Source: Gammaproteobacteria bacterium
Lineage (GTDB): Bacteria; Pseudomonadota; Gammaproteobacteria; UBA6429; Thiohalophilaceae
Reading direction: 5' to 3'
Length of the DNA: 64,000 bases
Assembly: GCA_029880855.1 (NCBI GenBank)
Contig: JAOUNS010000013.1
Span: 1-64,000 of the forward strand
A program made the translations under genes and the position numbers. Under the pieces are notes generated by a model, which made no database searches, had not been told where the DNA came from, and saw nothing but the letters and a program-made list of their open reading frames with translations. Of the stretch, positions 1 through 9,069 are shown in pieces (positions within the stretch are counted from its first letter, which is position 1; every line of letters starts with the position of its first letter).

Positions 1-376
1 TCATTGGCAGAAGGGGCGTCCTGCCCCTCTGCCAATGCGCGGCATCCCTGCCGCGATTATTTGATGATGAAATGCATCTCAACCACTCGCCGATGATGGG
101 GCCGATCCTTGCGGCAAGATTCTTGTTATCACAAACCCTGCTTTAAACATAATATTCGAGGGCGGGATCATTCCCCTTTACAGGCATGTTGTGAACAATG
201 ACTTCGAAATCGATCAGTGCGCCACAGGAAGTGGCGCTGACCGGCAGCGGTACAGGGAAGTACCGTTGCCGGGCAACAGACCGAAGTCGATGGTCACAAC
301 AGTCTTGCCTGTGGGGGAAACATTTTTGGTGACTTTTGATGTTTCAAAAGTCACTCGCTCCCGTAAGGGAGTGAAA
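1..376. repeat. Structured dispersed repeat, copy A (cut by window edge)
   Basis: Positions 31-180 match 32196-32345 almost base for base, so this is a dispersed repeat. The rest keeps the same order of hairpins as the second copy but with different stem sequences. Hairpins seen: 2-17/23-37; 38-44/49-55; an outer long-range stem 189-206/282-299 enclosing hairpin 219-225/231-237 (loop AGGAA) and hairpin 241-253/260-272 (loop AGGGAA); then 329-339/344-354 and 358-362/367-371. Short open frames across it (for example 191-382) look spurious because they run through palindromes and the frame is not kept in the other copy. The left end is outside the window. Repeat status is certain; its function is unknown. 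Confidence 0.85.
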
Positions 377-466
377 CCATAGCGACATCTGACAATATGA
401 TCAGGGTTCGATTCCTTCGAAAGCACAAAAGCAGTAACAGGGAGTATGAAATCAGGGATAAAAAAA

Positions 467-542
467 TGGTGGCCAGGGACGGAATCGAACCGCCGACACG
501 GGGATTTTCAATCCCCTGCTCTACCAACTGAGCTACCTGGCC
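467..542 (-). tRNA. tRNA-Phe (anticodon GAA)
   Basis: Read on the minus strand, this 76-base segment folds as a cloverleaf. The acceptor stem is GGCCAGG/CCTGGCC, the D arm contains AGCTCAGTTGGTAGAGC, the anticodon arm has loop TTGAAAA (anticodon GAA), and the T arm contains GGTTCGATTCC. The CCA end is encoded. It closely resembles the E. coli tRNA-Phe anticodon arm. It stands alone, upstream of nothing obvious on the same strand. Confidence 0.97.
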
Positions 543-640
543 AGGGTGGGTTTCGGCCCGCTTGGGCCTGCCCGTTGCGGGCTGAGCGGCGTATTAAACC
601 GGGTCAGCCCCTTTGAGTCAAGCACTTGGATGAATTCGGG

Positions 641-913
641 TTATTTCTCGGGCGGTGTGTAGCCTTCCGGCATGGCCGTGCCCTCACCAAAGAAGAAATT
701 CTCCATTTCCTTTTCCAGAAAGGCGCGGTGTTCCGGGTTGACGGGGGTGAGGCGGTGTTCGTTGATGAGGATGGTCTGTTGGCCCATCCATTGCTGCCAG
801 GCCTGTTTGGAGACGTTGTCGAAGATGCGTTGCCCCAGTTCGCCGGGGTAGGTGGGGCGTTCCAGCCCTTCCGCTTCTTTATGCAGTTTTACGCAGTGGA
901 CCATTCGGGTCAT
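641..913 (-). CDS. yggX: Probable Fe(2+)-trafficking protein YggX
   Basis: The 90-residue product has the length and sequence pattern of the YggX family. It has the N-terminal CVKLHKEAEGL segment with the conserved Cys7, then YPGELGQRI, then the QTILINEHRL and PEHRAFLEKEM blocks, and ends near EGYTP. The family is small, cytoplasmic, linked to protection of Fe-S proteins against oxidants and proposed to move iron to Fe-S assembly. It starts 9 bases after the mutY stop on the same strand, the standard mutY-yggX pairing. This makes sense because MutY carries a 4Fe-4S cluster. The pair is presumably co-transcribed with mutY. Confidence 0.96.
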   Translation of the reverse strand: MTRMVHCVKLHKEAEGLERPTYPGELGQRIFDNVSKQAWQQWMGQQTILINEHRLTPVNPEHRAFLEKEMENFFFGEGTAMPEGYTPPEK

Positions 914-922
914 GGGTTTTCC

Positions 923-1993
923 TCATGTTTGTGGCTCGGTGAGTCCTTTCAGCAGGCGTTTGACGGGGGTGGGCAGGCCGCGGGCGTCAGGCTGGGCGCA
1001 GTTATACCAGACTGTGTTACCGGCTTCCATGAGGTGTTCCGTGTGGTTATTGCGCTTGCCGTTTGAAAGCGTGGCGTAGACCGGCTGGATGTCCAGGTGG
1101 AAGTGGCTGAAGGTATGACGCAGGTTGTCACCGCGCCGGGTTGTTTCAATCTGCAGGCCGAGCTGGTCGCGGCACCATTGGTTGATGTCCGTGTCGGCCG
1201 GGCATTCGGGCAGGCTCCACAAACCGCCCCAGATCCCGGTGGGGGGACGCTGTTGCAGCAGGATGTAGCCGGCGGGGTTTTCCAGCAGCAACATTTGTGT
1301 GGTGCGCACCGGTAGTTCCTTGCGTGCTTTCGGGGTCGGGTAGGCGGTGGGGTCGCCTTCCTGCAGGGCGGCGCAATCATGGCGAAAGGGGCAGCGGCGG
1401 CAGTCCGGTCGGCGGCTGCACAGGGTGGCGCCCAGATCCATGATCGCCTGGGTGTAGTCGGCCAACCGGGTATGTGGCGTGTAGTGCTCCGCCAGCTCCC
1501 ACAGTTGATTTTCCACCTTCTTTTGGCCGGGCGGGCCGACAATGGCATGCAGGCGAGTGAGTACTCGCTTTACGTTGCCGTCCAGGATGGGGTGGCGTTG
1601 TTCCAGTGACTGGGCCAGGATGGCCCCGGCGGTGGAGCGACCCACGCCGGGCAGTGCCATCACGGTCTCGATATCCTGCGGGAAGTCGCCGCCATGTTCC
1701 GTGTGGATGATTTGCGCCGCCTTGTGCAGGTTGCGGGCGCGGGCGTAGTAGCCGAGGCCGGTCCACAGGTGTAATACCGTGTCCAGCGGGGCCAGGGCCA
1801 GATCGCTGATGGTGGGGAAGGTGTCGATGAAACGGAGATAATAGGGGATCACCGTCGTCACCTGGGTCTGTTGCAGCATGATCTCTGACAACCAGACAGT
1901 GTACGGGGTGCGCTGTTGCTGCCAGGGCAAGTCGTGCCGGCCGTGACTGTCATACCAGTCGAGCAGGGTCTGGGCGAATTGTTCGGGCTTCAT
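923..1993 (-). CDS. mutY: A/G-specific adenine glycosylase MutY
   Basis: This 356-residue protein excises adenine paired with 8-oxoguanine in base excision repair. The N-terminal helix-hairpin-helix glycosylase domain has the catalytic Glu37 in [10 protein letters not shown], the hairpin [11 protein letters not shown] (113-123) and catalytic Asp138 in ILDGNVKR. The Fe-S loop follows with Cys192, 198, 201 and 207. From about residue 228 a Nudix-like 8-oxoG-sensing domain follows, with [19 protein letters not shown] and the FSHFHLD motif. The Fe-S spacing is C-X5-C-X2-C-X5-C, one residue shorter than the usual C-X6-C-X2-C-X5-C. Its ATG overlaps the stop of the upstream START-like gene by a few bases, so the three genes down to yggX probably form one operon. 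Confidence 0.97.
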   Translation of the reverse strand: MKPEQFAQTLLDWYDSHGRHDLPWQQQRTPYTVWLSEIMLQQTQVTTVIPYYLRFIDTFPTISDLALAPLDTVLHLWTGLGYYARARNLHKAAQIIHTEHGGDFPQDIETVMALPGVGRSTAGAILAQSLEQRHPILDGNVKRVLTRLHAIVGPPGQKKVENQLWELAEHYTPHTRLADYTQAIMDLGATLCSRRPDCRRCPFRHDCAALQEGDPTAYPTPKARKELPVRTTQMLLLENPAGYILLQQRPPTGIWGGLWSLPECPADTDINQWCRDQLGLQIETTRRGDNLRHTFSHFHLDIQPVYATLSNGKRNNHTEHLMEAGNTVWYNCAQPDARGLPTPVKRLLKGLTEPQT

Positions 1994-2550
1994 TCGTCGG
2001 TTGCGCGCCTTTCTATGCCATAGATGGTTTTTTTGCCTTCTTCCAGCAGGCGTTTTTTCATCAGCCAGGGGCCAATCAGGGGTGGTACCCAGAAATCGGG
2101 GACAAAATCGGCCCTGTAGCTGATGATGCTCTCGTCGTCCCGTTCGCGAATATGCCAGAGGGTACGGCCAAATTTCAAATCACTTTGTTCGGGAATGGTT
2201 TCGGAGAGGAGGTGACGATCCGGCTGTTCGGTGATTTTCTGCGTTTGGCGCACGGCGCGACAGAAGATCCAGATGCAGCCTTCGGTCTGAATATAGACCT
2301 TGTGCACCTTGTCTTTGCTTTCCAGCAACTTGCTTTGTTTGATGGTGTCGTTGAGGGTGTAGATGTAATTGAAATCCACCAGCACATCATAGACCGCATC
2401 GGCATCGGCGCGGACTTGCATTTCCAGTTGCAGCAGGTAATGGCCGTCACGGTATTCAACGTGGGAATACACCACATTTCCGGCGCTTGCCGGCGAGACA
2501 AAGATCCAGAGACCTGTCAGGAAAAGTCCTTTGATGAGGTGGTGTAACAT
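1990..2550 (-). CDS. Exported START/SRPBCC-like protein of unknown function
   Basis: I start it at the ATG at 2550, giving 186 residues. The longer open frame would run back into tRNA-Gly, and from 2550 the protein opens with a good signal peptide ([22 protein letters not shown]). The mature part resembles the polyketide cyclase/START superfamily: an early [17 protein letters not shown] segment typical of helix-grip folds, a middle beta-rich part, and a [37 protein letters not shown] ending. Such exported members have no settled function; lipid binding is plausible. It overlaps the mutY start by a few bases, suggesting translational coupling. Family assignment is fair; role unknown. Confidence 0.75.
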   Translation of the reverse strand: MLHHLIKGLFLTGLWIFVSPASAGNVVYSHVEYRDGHYLLQLEMQVRADADAVYDVLVDFNYIYTLNDTIKQSKLLESKDKVHKVYIQTEGCIWIFCRAVRQTQKITEQPDRHLLSETIPEQSDLKFGRTLWHIRERDDESIISYRADFVPDFWVPPLIGPWLMKKRLLEEGKKTIYGIERRATDE

Positions 2551-2591
2551 ACCCGTCGTCCATTCAGTGTGAAGGTGGTATGCAGGAAAAA

Positions 2592-2665
2592 TGGAGCGGG
2601 TGATGGGAATCGAACCCACGTATTCAGCTTGGGAAGCTGAAGTTCTACCATTGAACTACACCCGC
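2592..2665 (-). tRNA. tRNA-Gly (anticodon CCC)
   Basis: On the minus strand this 74-base gene has acceptor arm GCGGGTG/CACCCGC, a D arm with AGTTCAATGGTAGAACT, an anticodon arm TCAGC-TTCCCAA-GCTGA (anticodon CCC), a T arm GGGTTCGATTCCC and an encoded CCA. It closely follows the pattern of E. coli tRNA-Gly(CCC). The 5' portion of the gene is repeated 139 bases away at 2787-2807. Confidence 0.96.
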
Positions 2666-2751
2666 ATTGTGTCGTGTCAGCCTGATTGTCGCACTAACCC
2701 ATCCCTGGTGGGCCGCCCGGCTCGACATCCTGTCTCGCGTTCGTCGCGCTG

Positions 2752-2807
2752 CGTTATGACATTTAGTCATAACGGTCGCTCCTCACCCATTGAACTACAC
2801 CCGCATT
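2752..2807. repeat. Palindrome plus duplicated 5' fragment of tRNA-Gly
   Basis: Positions 2787-2807 repeat 2648-2668 exactly (21 bases), which is the acceptor and D-arm part of tRNA-Gly plus two flanking bases. Just before it lies a perfect 9-base inverted repeat, 2752-2760 and 2766-2774, around ATTTA. The remaining tRNA sequence is not present, so this is a fragment, not a second tRNA. The stretch 2666-2897 otherwise contains no gene that I can see. Confidence 0.8.
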
Positions 2808-2897
2808 TTGCAGTGACAGAAAGAGCGTCACTTCAACCGTCCCTGGTCTTCTCGACCGAATGTGTCAGCGTTCCGTTCCCTGGGCCGCAAGTTGCTG

Positions 2898-4709
2898 CTA
2901 ACTATACATGCTCTCAATGGCGTTTTGGTACTGGTTGATGACCAGGGCGCGTTTTATTTTCAGGGTCGGGGTGAGCAGACCGTTTTCCACTGTCCAGGGT
3001 TCCAGTACGGGGGTAACGCGGCGGATCTTGGCGTAGCCGGGGAAATCTTTCAGGCAGTCACTCACCTTCTTTTGCAATGATTTCTTCAGTGCGTCATTGT
3101 CCAGCGGGTTTTGCGCCTGCGGGTCGATGCCATGGGCCTGAGCCAGTTCATGCCATTTTTCCGGATTAATGACCACCAGTGCACTGAGGTAGGGACGTGC
3201 CTCACCTATGACCAGGGCCTGCTCGATATAGGGATTGAGCATGATGGCTTGCTCCATATCGCCGGGCGGGATCTTTTCCCCGTTGGAGAGGACCAGAATA
3301 TCCTTGATGCGACCGGTGATATGCACGAAACCTTCTTTGGTGATGCGTGCCTTGTCGCCGGTGCGCAACCAGCCATCATTAGTGAGTACATCCCGGGTGG
3401 CGGTTTCATTGTTCCAGTAACCCATCATCCGTCCGGGTGAGCTGACTTCCAGCTCATCATTTTCACCAAGGCGAACCTGTACCCCGGGCAGGGTCATGCC
3501 CACACTTTGGGGATCATTGCAGTCTGTAGTATTGGCGCAAACCACCGGGGCGCATTCCGTCATGCCATAGCCCTGGATCAGCGTCACGCCCAAACCAAGG
3601 AAGAGTTTGGCGATGGGGAATGGCAGGGCGGCGCCACCGCTGACGGCCAGCTGCATGCGTCCACCCAGCCGCTCATGAATTTTGCCGGCCACCAGTTTGT
3701 TGAGTACAGGCCAGAGTAATTGTGACGGGCCGAACCAGGCGCGGCCCTGCTGGATCTGGAAGCGTTTCCAGCCCACGTTGACCGCCAGATTGAACAGGCT
3801 GCGTTTGATGGGCGAGCTTTTGCTCAATTGATCATTGAGGCGGTCATAAATGCGTTCAAAGATGCGCGGAACGGCGATCAGCACGGTCGGTTTCAGGTGC
3901 TGGATATCATCCGCCAACGTCTGGACCGAGCGGGCGTAGGCGACTGTGGAGCCATTCATCATCGGCGCATAGTAGCCGCAAGATCGCTCAAAGGTATGGG
4001 AGAGGGGCAGGAAGGAGAGAAACAGGTGGTTGTCATAGATCTTCAGGCATTGATAGGCGCCGGCGGCAATGCTGAGCATATTGTGGTGGCTGAGCATCAC
4101 ACCCTTGGAACGGCCGGTGGTGCCTGAGGTATAAACAATACTGGCCAGTTTGTGAGGATCGCCGTCCCGATCCTGCAGGGGCCCTGCCTCTTTGGGCAGC
4201 CACTTGCACGCCGCTACAACGCGGTCGTCTGCATAGGGCAATTCATCTTCGCCATTCCAGTCGAGAATGACGAAGCGCTTGATGCCGGTCAGTTCCGATT
4301 TGAGCGGGGCCAGGGATTTCCACTGCGCGGTGTCTTGCAGGACCAGCACCTTGGCGCCGGAATCCTGCAGGATGTAGGCAATGTTGTCGGGGCGGTCATC
4401 GGTATAGAGAGGAACGTCTGCCATACCCAGGCTGAGGGTGGCAATGTCCACCGCAACCCAGTCCGGGCTGTTTTTCAGTATCAGGGCGACGCGGTCTCCT
4501 TCCTCCACGCCCACACTTGCCAGGGCGGACTGCCAGCGGGCTGCCAGGGCGGACATGTCCCGCCAGCTCAGGTCGAGCCATTTTTTTTCCTGCCGGTCGT
4601 AATAGCGGTAGGCCGCCATATCCGGGCTGAGTCGGACACGTTCTCTGAACAATCCGTCCAGGGTTTTTGCGGTTGCGACATCGATGCTGAGATTGTTTGC
4701 GGCCGACAT
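2898..4709 (-). CDS. AMP-forming long-chain acyl-CoA synthetase
   Basis: The 603-residue protein belongs to the ANL superfamily and is closest in layout to bacterial FAA1/FadD15-type long-chain fatty acid:CoA ligases, which activate fatty acids as acyl-AMP and then acyl-CoA. The P-loop-like motif YTSGTTGRSKGVMLSHHN is at 193-210, followed by GYGMTECAPVV, the GWLRTGDKA hinge region and GRIKDILVLSNGEKIPP. I chose the ATG at 4709 because GGGAGG sits just upstream; the open frame extends 22 residues further without such a site. There are no linked fatty-acid genes; it is convergent with nothing and divergent from thiS. The substrate chain length cannot be read from the sequence. Confidence 0.9.
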   Translation of the reverse strand: MSAANNLSIDVATAKTLDGLFRERVRLSPDMAAYRYYDRQEKKWLDLSWRDMSALAARWQSALASVGVEEGDRVALILKNSPDWVAVDIATLSLGMADVPLYTDDRPDNIAYILQDSGAKVLVLQDTAQWKSLAPLKSELTGIKRFVILDWNGEDELPYADDRVVAACKWLPKEAGPLQDRDGDPHKLASIVYTSGTTGRSKGVMLSHHNMLSIAAGAYQCLKIYDNHLFLSFLPLSHTFERSCGYYAPMMNGSTVAYARSVQTLADDIQHLKPTVLIAVPRIFERIYDRLNDQLSKSSPIKRSLFNLAVNVGWKRFQIQQGRAWFGPSQLLWPVLNKLVAGKIHERLGGRMQLAVSGGAALPFPIAKLFLGLGVTLIQGYGMTECAPVVCANTTDCNDPQSVGMTLPGVQVRLGENDELEVSSPGRMMGYWNNETATRDVLTNDGWLRTGDKARITKEGFVHITGRIKDILVLSNGEKIPPGDMEQAIMLNPYIEQALVIGEARPYLSALVVINPEKWHELAQAHGIDPQAQNPLDNDALKKSLQKKVSDCLKDFPGYAKIRRVTPVLEPWTVENGLLTPTLKIKRALVINQYQNAIESMYS

Positions 4710-4810
4710 GATTCCTCCCATTCTTCCTTCAATAAAAACCCGGCACATTAATGGTGCATTCTGCCAAGATGGCAATTGACTGTCGAGGGGAGCCTCCGTA
4801 ATCTACGCCC

Positions 4811-5011
4811 ATGGAAATCATAGTTAATGGTGAAAAACAGTCGGTAACCGAGGGTTACACGGCGGCGCAACTGGTCAGCGACATGGGACTGACGGGGCGG
4901 CGGGTGGCCATGGAGGTTAATCTGGAAATTGTGCCGCGCAGTACCTATGGGCAGCACACCTTGCAAGCCGGTGATCGAATTGAAATCGTTCATGCCGTGG
5001 GTGGCGGCTGA
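4811..5011 (+). CDS. thiS: Sulfur carrier protein ThiS
   Basis: This 66-residue ubiquitin-fold protein ends in GGG, giving the C-terminal Gly-Gly that is adenylated and thiocarboxylated to donate sulfur for the thiazole ring of thiamine. MEIIVNGEKQSV and the DRIEIVHAVGG end are typical. Its partner thiG lies 7 kb downstream at 12014, on the same strand, instead of adjacent. A possible promoter (TTGACT at 4776-4781, 17 bases, TAATCT at 4799-4804) would start transcription about at the ATG, and the only purine-rich site is about 20 bases from it, so translation may be leaderless or weak. No thiamine-pyrophosphate riboswitch is visible upstream. Confidence 0.95.
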   Translation: MEIIVNGEKQSVTEGYTAAQLVSDMGLTGRRVAMEVNLEIVPRSTYGQHTLQAGDRIEIVHAVGGG

Positions 5012-5149
5012 ACAGCCCGGCAGCAGACGAGTCGGATTGGGTATTTCTGCACAGGAACCCGGCCCCGGGAACAACAATAACCAAACACCCCTTTTGTAAA
5101 ATTTACCGAACCGCAGTGCCGGTTCAGCCGCACAGAGTCCAGCCCGAAT

Positions 5150-6097
5150 ATGAATAAACTCGAGTACGTTATCCCCGTTTATAACGAAGAAAAGTGCCTG
5201 CCGGAATTGATGTCACGGCTGGAAAACGTCCGGAACAAACTCACCGAACTGGATGTACATATCCTGTTTATCAACGATGGCTCCGCTGATCGCAGCCGTG
5301 AACAACTGATCGAGTTCACCCGGCGATATGATTATGTGCGGGTGATCGACCTGAGTCGAAATTTCGGCCATCAGTATGCCCTGACCGCCGGGCTGGATTT
5401 TTGCGACGCGGACTACATTTGTATTATTGATGGCGACATGCAGGACCCGCCGGAGTTGGTCAGTGAGATGCTGGCCAAGCTGCAAAAAGAATCCCTGAAC
5501 ATTGTTTATGGCAAGCGCCGCCAAAGACAGGGTGAGACACTTTTCAAGAAAGTTACAGCCAATGCGTACTATCGCTTGTTAAATCGCATGTGCCAGTTGG
5601 AAATACCACGCGATACCGGTGATTTCAGGTTGATTGACCGGAAAGTGGTTGATGCCTTGCGGGAAATGAAAGAGACGCATCGGTTTATTCGTGGCATGGT
5701 GCCCTGGCTCGGTTTCAAGAGCGCTCCCTTTTTGTATGACCGCGATGCCCGGTTTGCCGGTGATACCAAATATACACTGCGTAAAATGTTACGCCTCGCC
5801 TTTGATGGCATGTTTTCCTTTTCCCGCAAACCGCTGCGGGTGGCGAGTTATGTGGGTGTCGTTGTTGCGCTGGGTGGTTTTGTCGGTCTGGCGTATATGA
5901 TTTTTCTCAAACTGTTTACTGACGATGTCGTACCGGGGATTACCGTCATTCTGACTGCCATTTCTATCCTCGGTGGCGTGCAACTGTTGATGCTCGGTGT
6001 AGTGGGTGAGTACCTGGGGCGTGTGTTTGAACAAACCAAACAGCGTCCTCTCTATATTATTGACAACATCTATGCCGGTGAGAGTGACGAGCGATAG
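5150..6097 (+). CDS. GT2 polyprenyl-phosphate glycosyltransferase (GtrB/DPM1-like)
   Basis: The 315-residue protein begins with a GT-A domain: VIPVYNEEKCLPEL near residue 8, the INDGSADRS motif near 40 and the metal-binding DGDMQDPPEL near 95. Two C-terminal membrane helices follow (about 225-250 and 260-285), ending VVGEYLGRVFEQTKQRPLYII. This architecture is that of undecaprenyl-phosphate sugar synthases, which load a sugar from a nucleotide donor onto a lipid carrier on the cytoplasmic face. The sugar is not predictable. It heads a run of six same-strand genes to 11876, and its stop overlaps the next start, so it is translationally coupled to the flippase-like gene. Confidence 0.9.
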   Translation: MNKLEYVIPVYNEEKCLPELMSRLENVRNKLTELDVHILFINDGSADRSREQLIEFTRRYDYVRVIDLSRNFGHQYALTAGLDFCDADYICIIDGDMQDPPELVSEMLAKLQKESLNIVYGKRRQRQGETLFKKVTANAYYRLLNRMCQLEIPRDTGDFRLIDRKVVDALREMKETHRFIRGMVPWLGFKSAPFLYDRDARFAGDTKYTLRKMLRLAFDGMFSFSRKPLRVASYVGVVVALGGFVGLAYMIFLKLFTDDVVPGITVILTAISILGGVQLLMLGVVGEYLGRVFEQTKQRPLYIIDNIYAGESDER

Positions 6098-7038
6098 TGA
6101 GCACATCGCCCATGGCTGATGGCATCAAACAGGCGCTGAAAGTCGCGGTCAGTCTCGGCTGTTTTGCCGCTGTCTTTTATATGATTAACATGGAAGAGTT
6201 GTTGGCCCAGTTGCGTAAGGTGGCAGTGATGGATTTGTTGCCGGCGGCCGGTCTGTTGTTATTTGGCCATGTCGCCAATGGCTGGCGTTTCCATTTTACC
6301 ATTAATCGTCTGGGGCGCAGGCTGACCGCGGCAGAGGCGATCAAGACCAGTTTTGTTGCACTCTGGTTTAATCAAATCCTGCCGACCGGCAGCGGTGGTG
6401 ATGTGGTGCGTGGCTTTATGCTTGCGGAGCGCTGTGGTGTGCTTCGGTCAGTATATGCCATTCTTGCGGATCGTGTGCTGGGTCTGAGCTGGATGCTGCT
6501 GATGGTGACCATCTTCCTGCCACTGGTGTTTTATCAGCGACTGGGGCATTCAACGACTGTGTTTGTGACTGTGTTGTTTGGGCTGGCTTTTTTCGCGACA
6601 TTATTGCCAGTATTAATAAGGAAAAATCTTTGTCGGCTTTTTTCCCTTTCGATACTCTATCGGATTTGCCGTTATGTCATGCTGTTTGGCCACATGGCTC
6701 GACTGATCCTGCAACCGGCGACGTTGCACAAATTTATTTGGTTGCTGTGTCTGTCATTTTTCCCCTATGTGTTTGCGGTTGCAGTGATCGGTAATGCATT
6801 CGGACTGGGGCTGTCCTTGCATGTTTATATCGCGCTCGCTCCGATTTTGTTTATTGCGATGAATTTTCCTGTCTCTGTTGGTGGTTGGGGGGTTCGTGAG
6901 CTAACATCCATATATGTTTTTTCCCATGTCGGCATGTCGGAAGAAGTGGCGATCATTATTTCCATGTTGTATGGGCTGGGATTGATAGTCACCAGTGTGC
7001 CGGGGAATCTGGTTTGGTTAAAACAAAAAACCGCATGA
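6097..7038 (+). CDS. Flippase-like membrane protein (lysylphosphatidylglycerol synthase TM/UPF0104 family)
   Basis: The 313-residue protein is almost wholly hydrophobic with about eight membrane spans. It has the family hallmarks: ALWFNQILPTGSGGDVVRGF near residue 90, a RCGVLRSVYAILADRVLGL segment, and PVSVGGWGVRE near 265. This family is related to the flippase domain of MprF and to YbhN. The GTG at 6097 overlaps the stop of the GT2 gene; an ATG at 6112 is an alternative start. Next to a polyprenyl-phosphate sugar synthase and a GT-C enzyme, a role in moving or handling a lipid-linked intermediate is the likely job, but this is inference from context. Confidence 0.85.
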   Translation: MSTSPMADGIKQALKVAVSLGCFAAVFYMINMEELLAQLRKVAVMDLLPAAGLLLFGHVANGWRFHFTINRLGRRLTAAEAIKTSFVALWFNQILPTGSGGDVVRGFMLAERCGVLRSVYAILADRVLGLSWMLLMVTIFLPLVFYQRLGHSTTVFVTVLFGLAFFATLLPVLIRKNLCRLFSLSILYRICRYVMLFGHMARLILQPATLHKFIWLLCLSFFPYVFAVAVIGNAFGLGLSLHVYIALAPILFIAMNFPVSVGGWGVRELTSIYVFSHVGMSEEVAIIISMLYGLGLIVTSVPGNLVWLKQKTA

Positions 7039-7088
7039 CGGACAGTGTCCGGTCAATCAGTGTTGTTGGAAATTAATCGTGGTGTGTA

Positions 7089-7898
7089 ATGAGTGATAAA
7101 AGCGAGATTCTGAAACGGGAAGAGGACTTTCATGACGAATGGGCCGGTACCATTGACCCGCAAGAGGTCAAGGTCGACGAGTCCTTTACCGGTTCCACCT
7201 CACCGGAAGGCGCCTGGATAATAGAGCAATTGGGTGATCTGAAAGGCAAAAAGGTGCTCGAGTTGGGCAGCGGGGCCGGTGAAGGGGCCGTTTTCATGGC
7301 CAAGCAGGGCGCCGATGTCACCGCCACGGATCTCTCATCCGGTATGCTGGAGGTGGTAAAAAAGGTCGCCGCCCTGCATGGTGTCAGCGTCAAAACCGCT
7401 GTCGCATCAGCGGATGATTTATCCCAATTCGGCAACGAGTCATTTGATGTGGTCTATGCCGCCAACCTGTTACACCATGTGGATATTGCCCGTTGTCTGG
7501 ATGCAGTAAAAGCCGTTTTAAAACCCGGCGGTACAGCCGCCTTCTGGGATCCGGTGGCGCATAACCCGGCGATCAATGTCTATCGACGTATGGCGATGGA
7601 TGTGCGTACTCCCGATGAGCATCCCATCCGCCGCGCCGATATGAAACTGTTCAGAGAAAGATTTTCCGGTCTGAACTATAAATTTTTCTGGCTGGCCTCT
7701 TTGCTTGTGTTTGTGCGGTTCTGGCTTGTTGATCGCATTCATCCCTCTGCGGACAGATACTGGAAACTGATTATTACCCGTGAGCGGGAACTACGGCCGA
7801 TGGTTTCAAAGTTAATGTGGCTGGATAAAATGATTCTGAAAGTTGTTCCTTTTCTGGGATGGTGGTGCTGGAATATTGCCATCATCGTACGCAAGTAG
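7089..7898 (+). CDS. Class I SAM-dependent methyltransferase, membrane-associated
   Basis: The 269-residue protein has a Rossmann methyltransferase core. Motif I is VLELGSGAGEGAVFMA (about residues 56-71), then VTATDLSSGML as the acidic loop, and the SFDVVYAANLLHHV motif near 120. After the core, about residues 195-215 and 245-266 are strongly hydrophobic (SLLVFVRFWL; VVPFLGWWCWNIAIIV), which suggests membrane attachment and a lipid-like substrate. It lies 10 bases before the radical SAM gene, so both are probably in one transcript. The substrate is unknown. Confidence 0.85.
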   Translation: MSDKSEILKREEDFHDEWAGTIDPQEVKVDESFTGSTSPEGAWIIEQLGDLKGKKVLELGSGAGEGAVFMAKQGADVTATDLSSGMLEVVKKVAALHGVSVKTAVASADDLSQFGNESFDVVYAANLLHHVDIARCLDAVKAVLKPGGTAAFWDPVAHNPAINVYRRMAMDVRTPDEHPIRRADMKLFRERFSGLNYKFFWLASLLVFVRFWLVDRIHPSADRYWKLIITRERELRPMVSKLMWLDKMILKVVPFLGWWCWNIAIIVRK

Positions 7899-7908
7899 GA
7901 TATAAACA

Positions 7909-9066
7909 ATGGGTTTTTTTGAAGGTGGCGTCAGCAAGCTGGCTTTGTCGGCTTTAACCAAGGACTATCCTGCCTATGTGCAGTTCTATGTTACGGCCAG
8001 ATGTAATCTGACCTGTGAACAGTGCAATGTCATTTATGCCAATGCGGACCAGCAGGAATGCACGACGGAACAGGCGATGCAGATTGCGGAGAATCTTGCA
8101 GCAATCGGGACGTCAGTGGTGTTGTTGACCGGCGGTGAGCCCTTTGTCAGACGCGATATCGTCACCATTGCCAAAGCCATGATGGATAACGGCATTCATC
8201 CGCGCCTGCAAACCAACGGACTGGCTTCGCGCAAACAGCTGGAAGAGATGGTGAAGATCGGCTCGCATGATATTTCCATCTCGCTGGACAGTATCGTCCC
8301 TGACTTGCAGGATGAGATTAATGGCGGCTTCAACAAATCTTGGGAGCGGGCCATTAACACCATCAGTCTGGTGAATAATATTTTTCCCATCAATTCGTTT
8401 TGTGTATTTGGTACGGTACTCGCGCCAAAGAATATCGATCAGATCACCGGTGTGATTAAATTCGCCACCGCCATCGGCTGGTGGGTGTCACTGGTCCCTG
8501 CGCACCAGACACCAACATCCGAGCCACGCAGCTTTAGTACTTTTGATATCGAGTTGTGTTTTACACCGGACCAGTACGCCCGGGTTGCCGAGGTGCTGGA
8601 AGAAGTCAAACACCTGCGTAATTCCGGTTATAACGTCTATGATTCGGATGAATATCTGGATGACATCTACCGTTTTATCACCCGACAACCCATTGGGTGG
8701 CGGCGCAGGAATGGCGGTGTTTGTGACAGTCCCAATCTCTATTTTGCCATCCAGCCCAATGGCGATATGGCGGTGTGTTGTGATTATCGTTTGCCTCAGT
8801 CTGTCCCGGTCTATGATTCAGAATTCCCTGCCTTGTATCGATCGGAACAGATTCGGGAGCAGGTGTTCAATGTCACCAGTGGTTGCAGTGGCTGCATGTA
8901 CGGCAGTTTTCCCGAAATTTCCATCTCGACCCGGTTTTTTGTGCCCATGTTCAGACGTGCAAGGTTGTTCCTGTTTGACGGTGTGGATCGACAGTTAAAG
9001 CGCTTGTCCAAGGAAGAAATTATGGCGGTTGCCAACCAGGTTGCGCACGAGTCCGGGTTGATATAA
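7909..9066 (+). CDS. Radical SAM protein with C-terminal cysteine-rich (SPASM/twitch-like) region
   Basis: This 385-residue enzyme binds a 4Fe-4S cluster through CNLTCEQC (Cys32, 36, 39) and has the SAM-binding LLTGGEPFVRRDI segment near residue 70. After the barrel, several cysteines (CDSPN, AVCCDYR, CSGCMYG, about 265-330) could hold an auxiliary cluster as in SPASM or twitch enzymes. Such proteins modify peptides or small molecules. No ribosomal peptide precursor is seen nearby; the setting is lipid-glycan genes, so a lipid, sugar or tetrapyrrole-like substrate is possible. It is 3 bases from the next gene, so co-translated. Confidence 0.85.
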   Translation: MGFFEGGVSKLALSALTKDYPAYVQFYVTARCNLTCEQCNVIYANADQQECTTEQAMQIAENLAAIGTSVVLLTGGEPFVRRDIVTIAKAMMDNGIHPRLQTNGLASRKQLEEMVKIGSHDISISLDSIVPDLQDEINGGFNKSWERAINTISLVNNIFPINSFCVFGTVLAPKNIDQITGVIKFATAIGWWVSLVPAHQTPTSEPRSFSTFDIELCFTPDQYARVAEVLEEVKHLRNSGYNVYDSDEYLDDIYRFITRQPIGWRRRNGGVCDSPNLYFAIQPNGDMAVCCDYRLPQSVPVYDSEFPALYRSEQIREQVFNVTSGCSGCMYGSFPEISISTRFFVPMFRRARLFLFDGVDRQLKRLSKEEIMAVANQVAHESGLI

Positions 9067-9069
9067 GCA

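Noticed and set aside
191-426. Small open frames on both strands across the window-start repeat
   Set aside because: They run through palindromes of the repeat, and the frame is not preserved in the second copy.
4710-4810. Thiamine-pyrophosphate riboswitch before thiS
   Set aside because: The conserved CUGAGA and related segments are absent.
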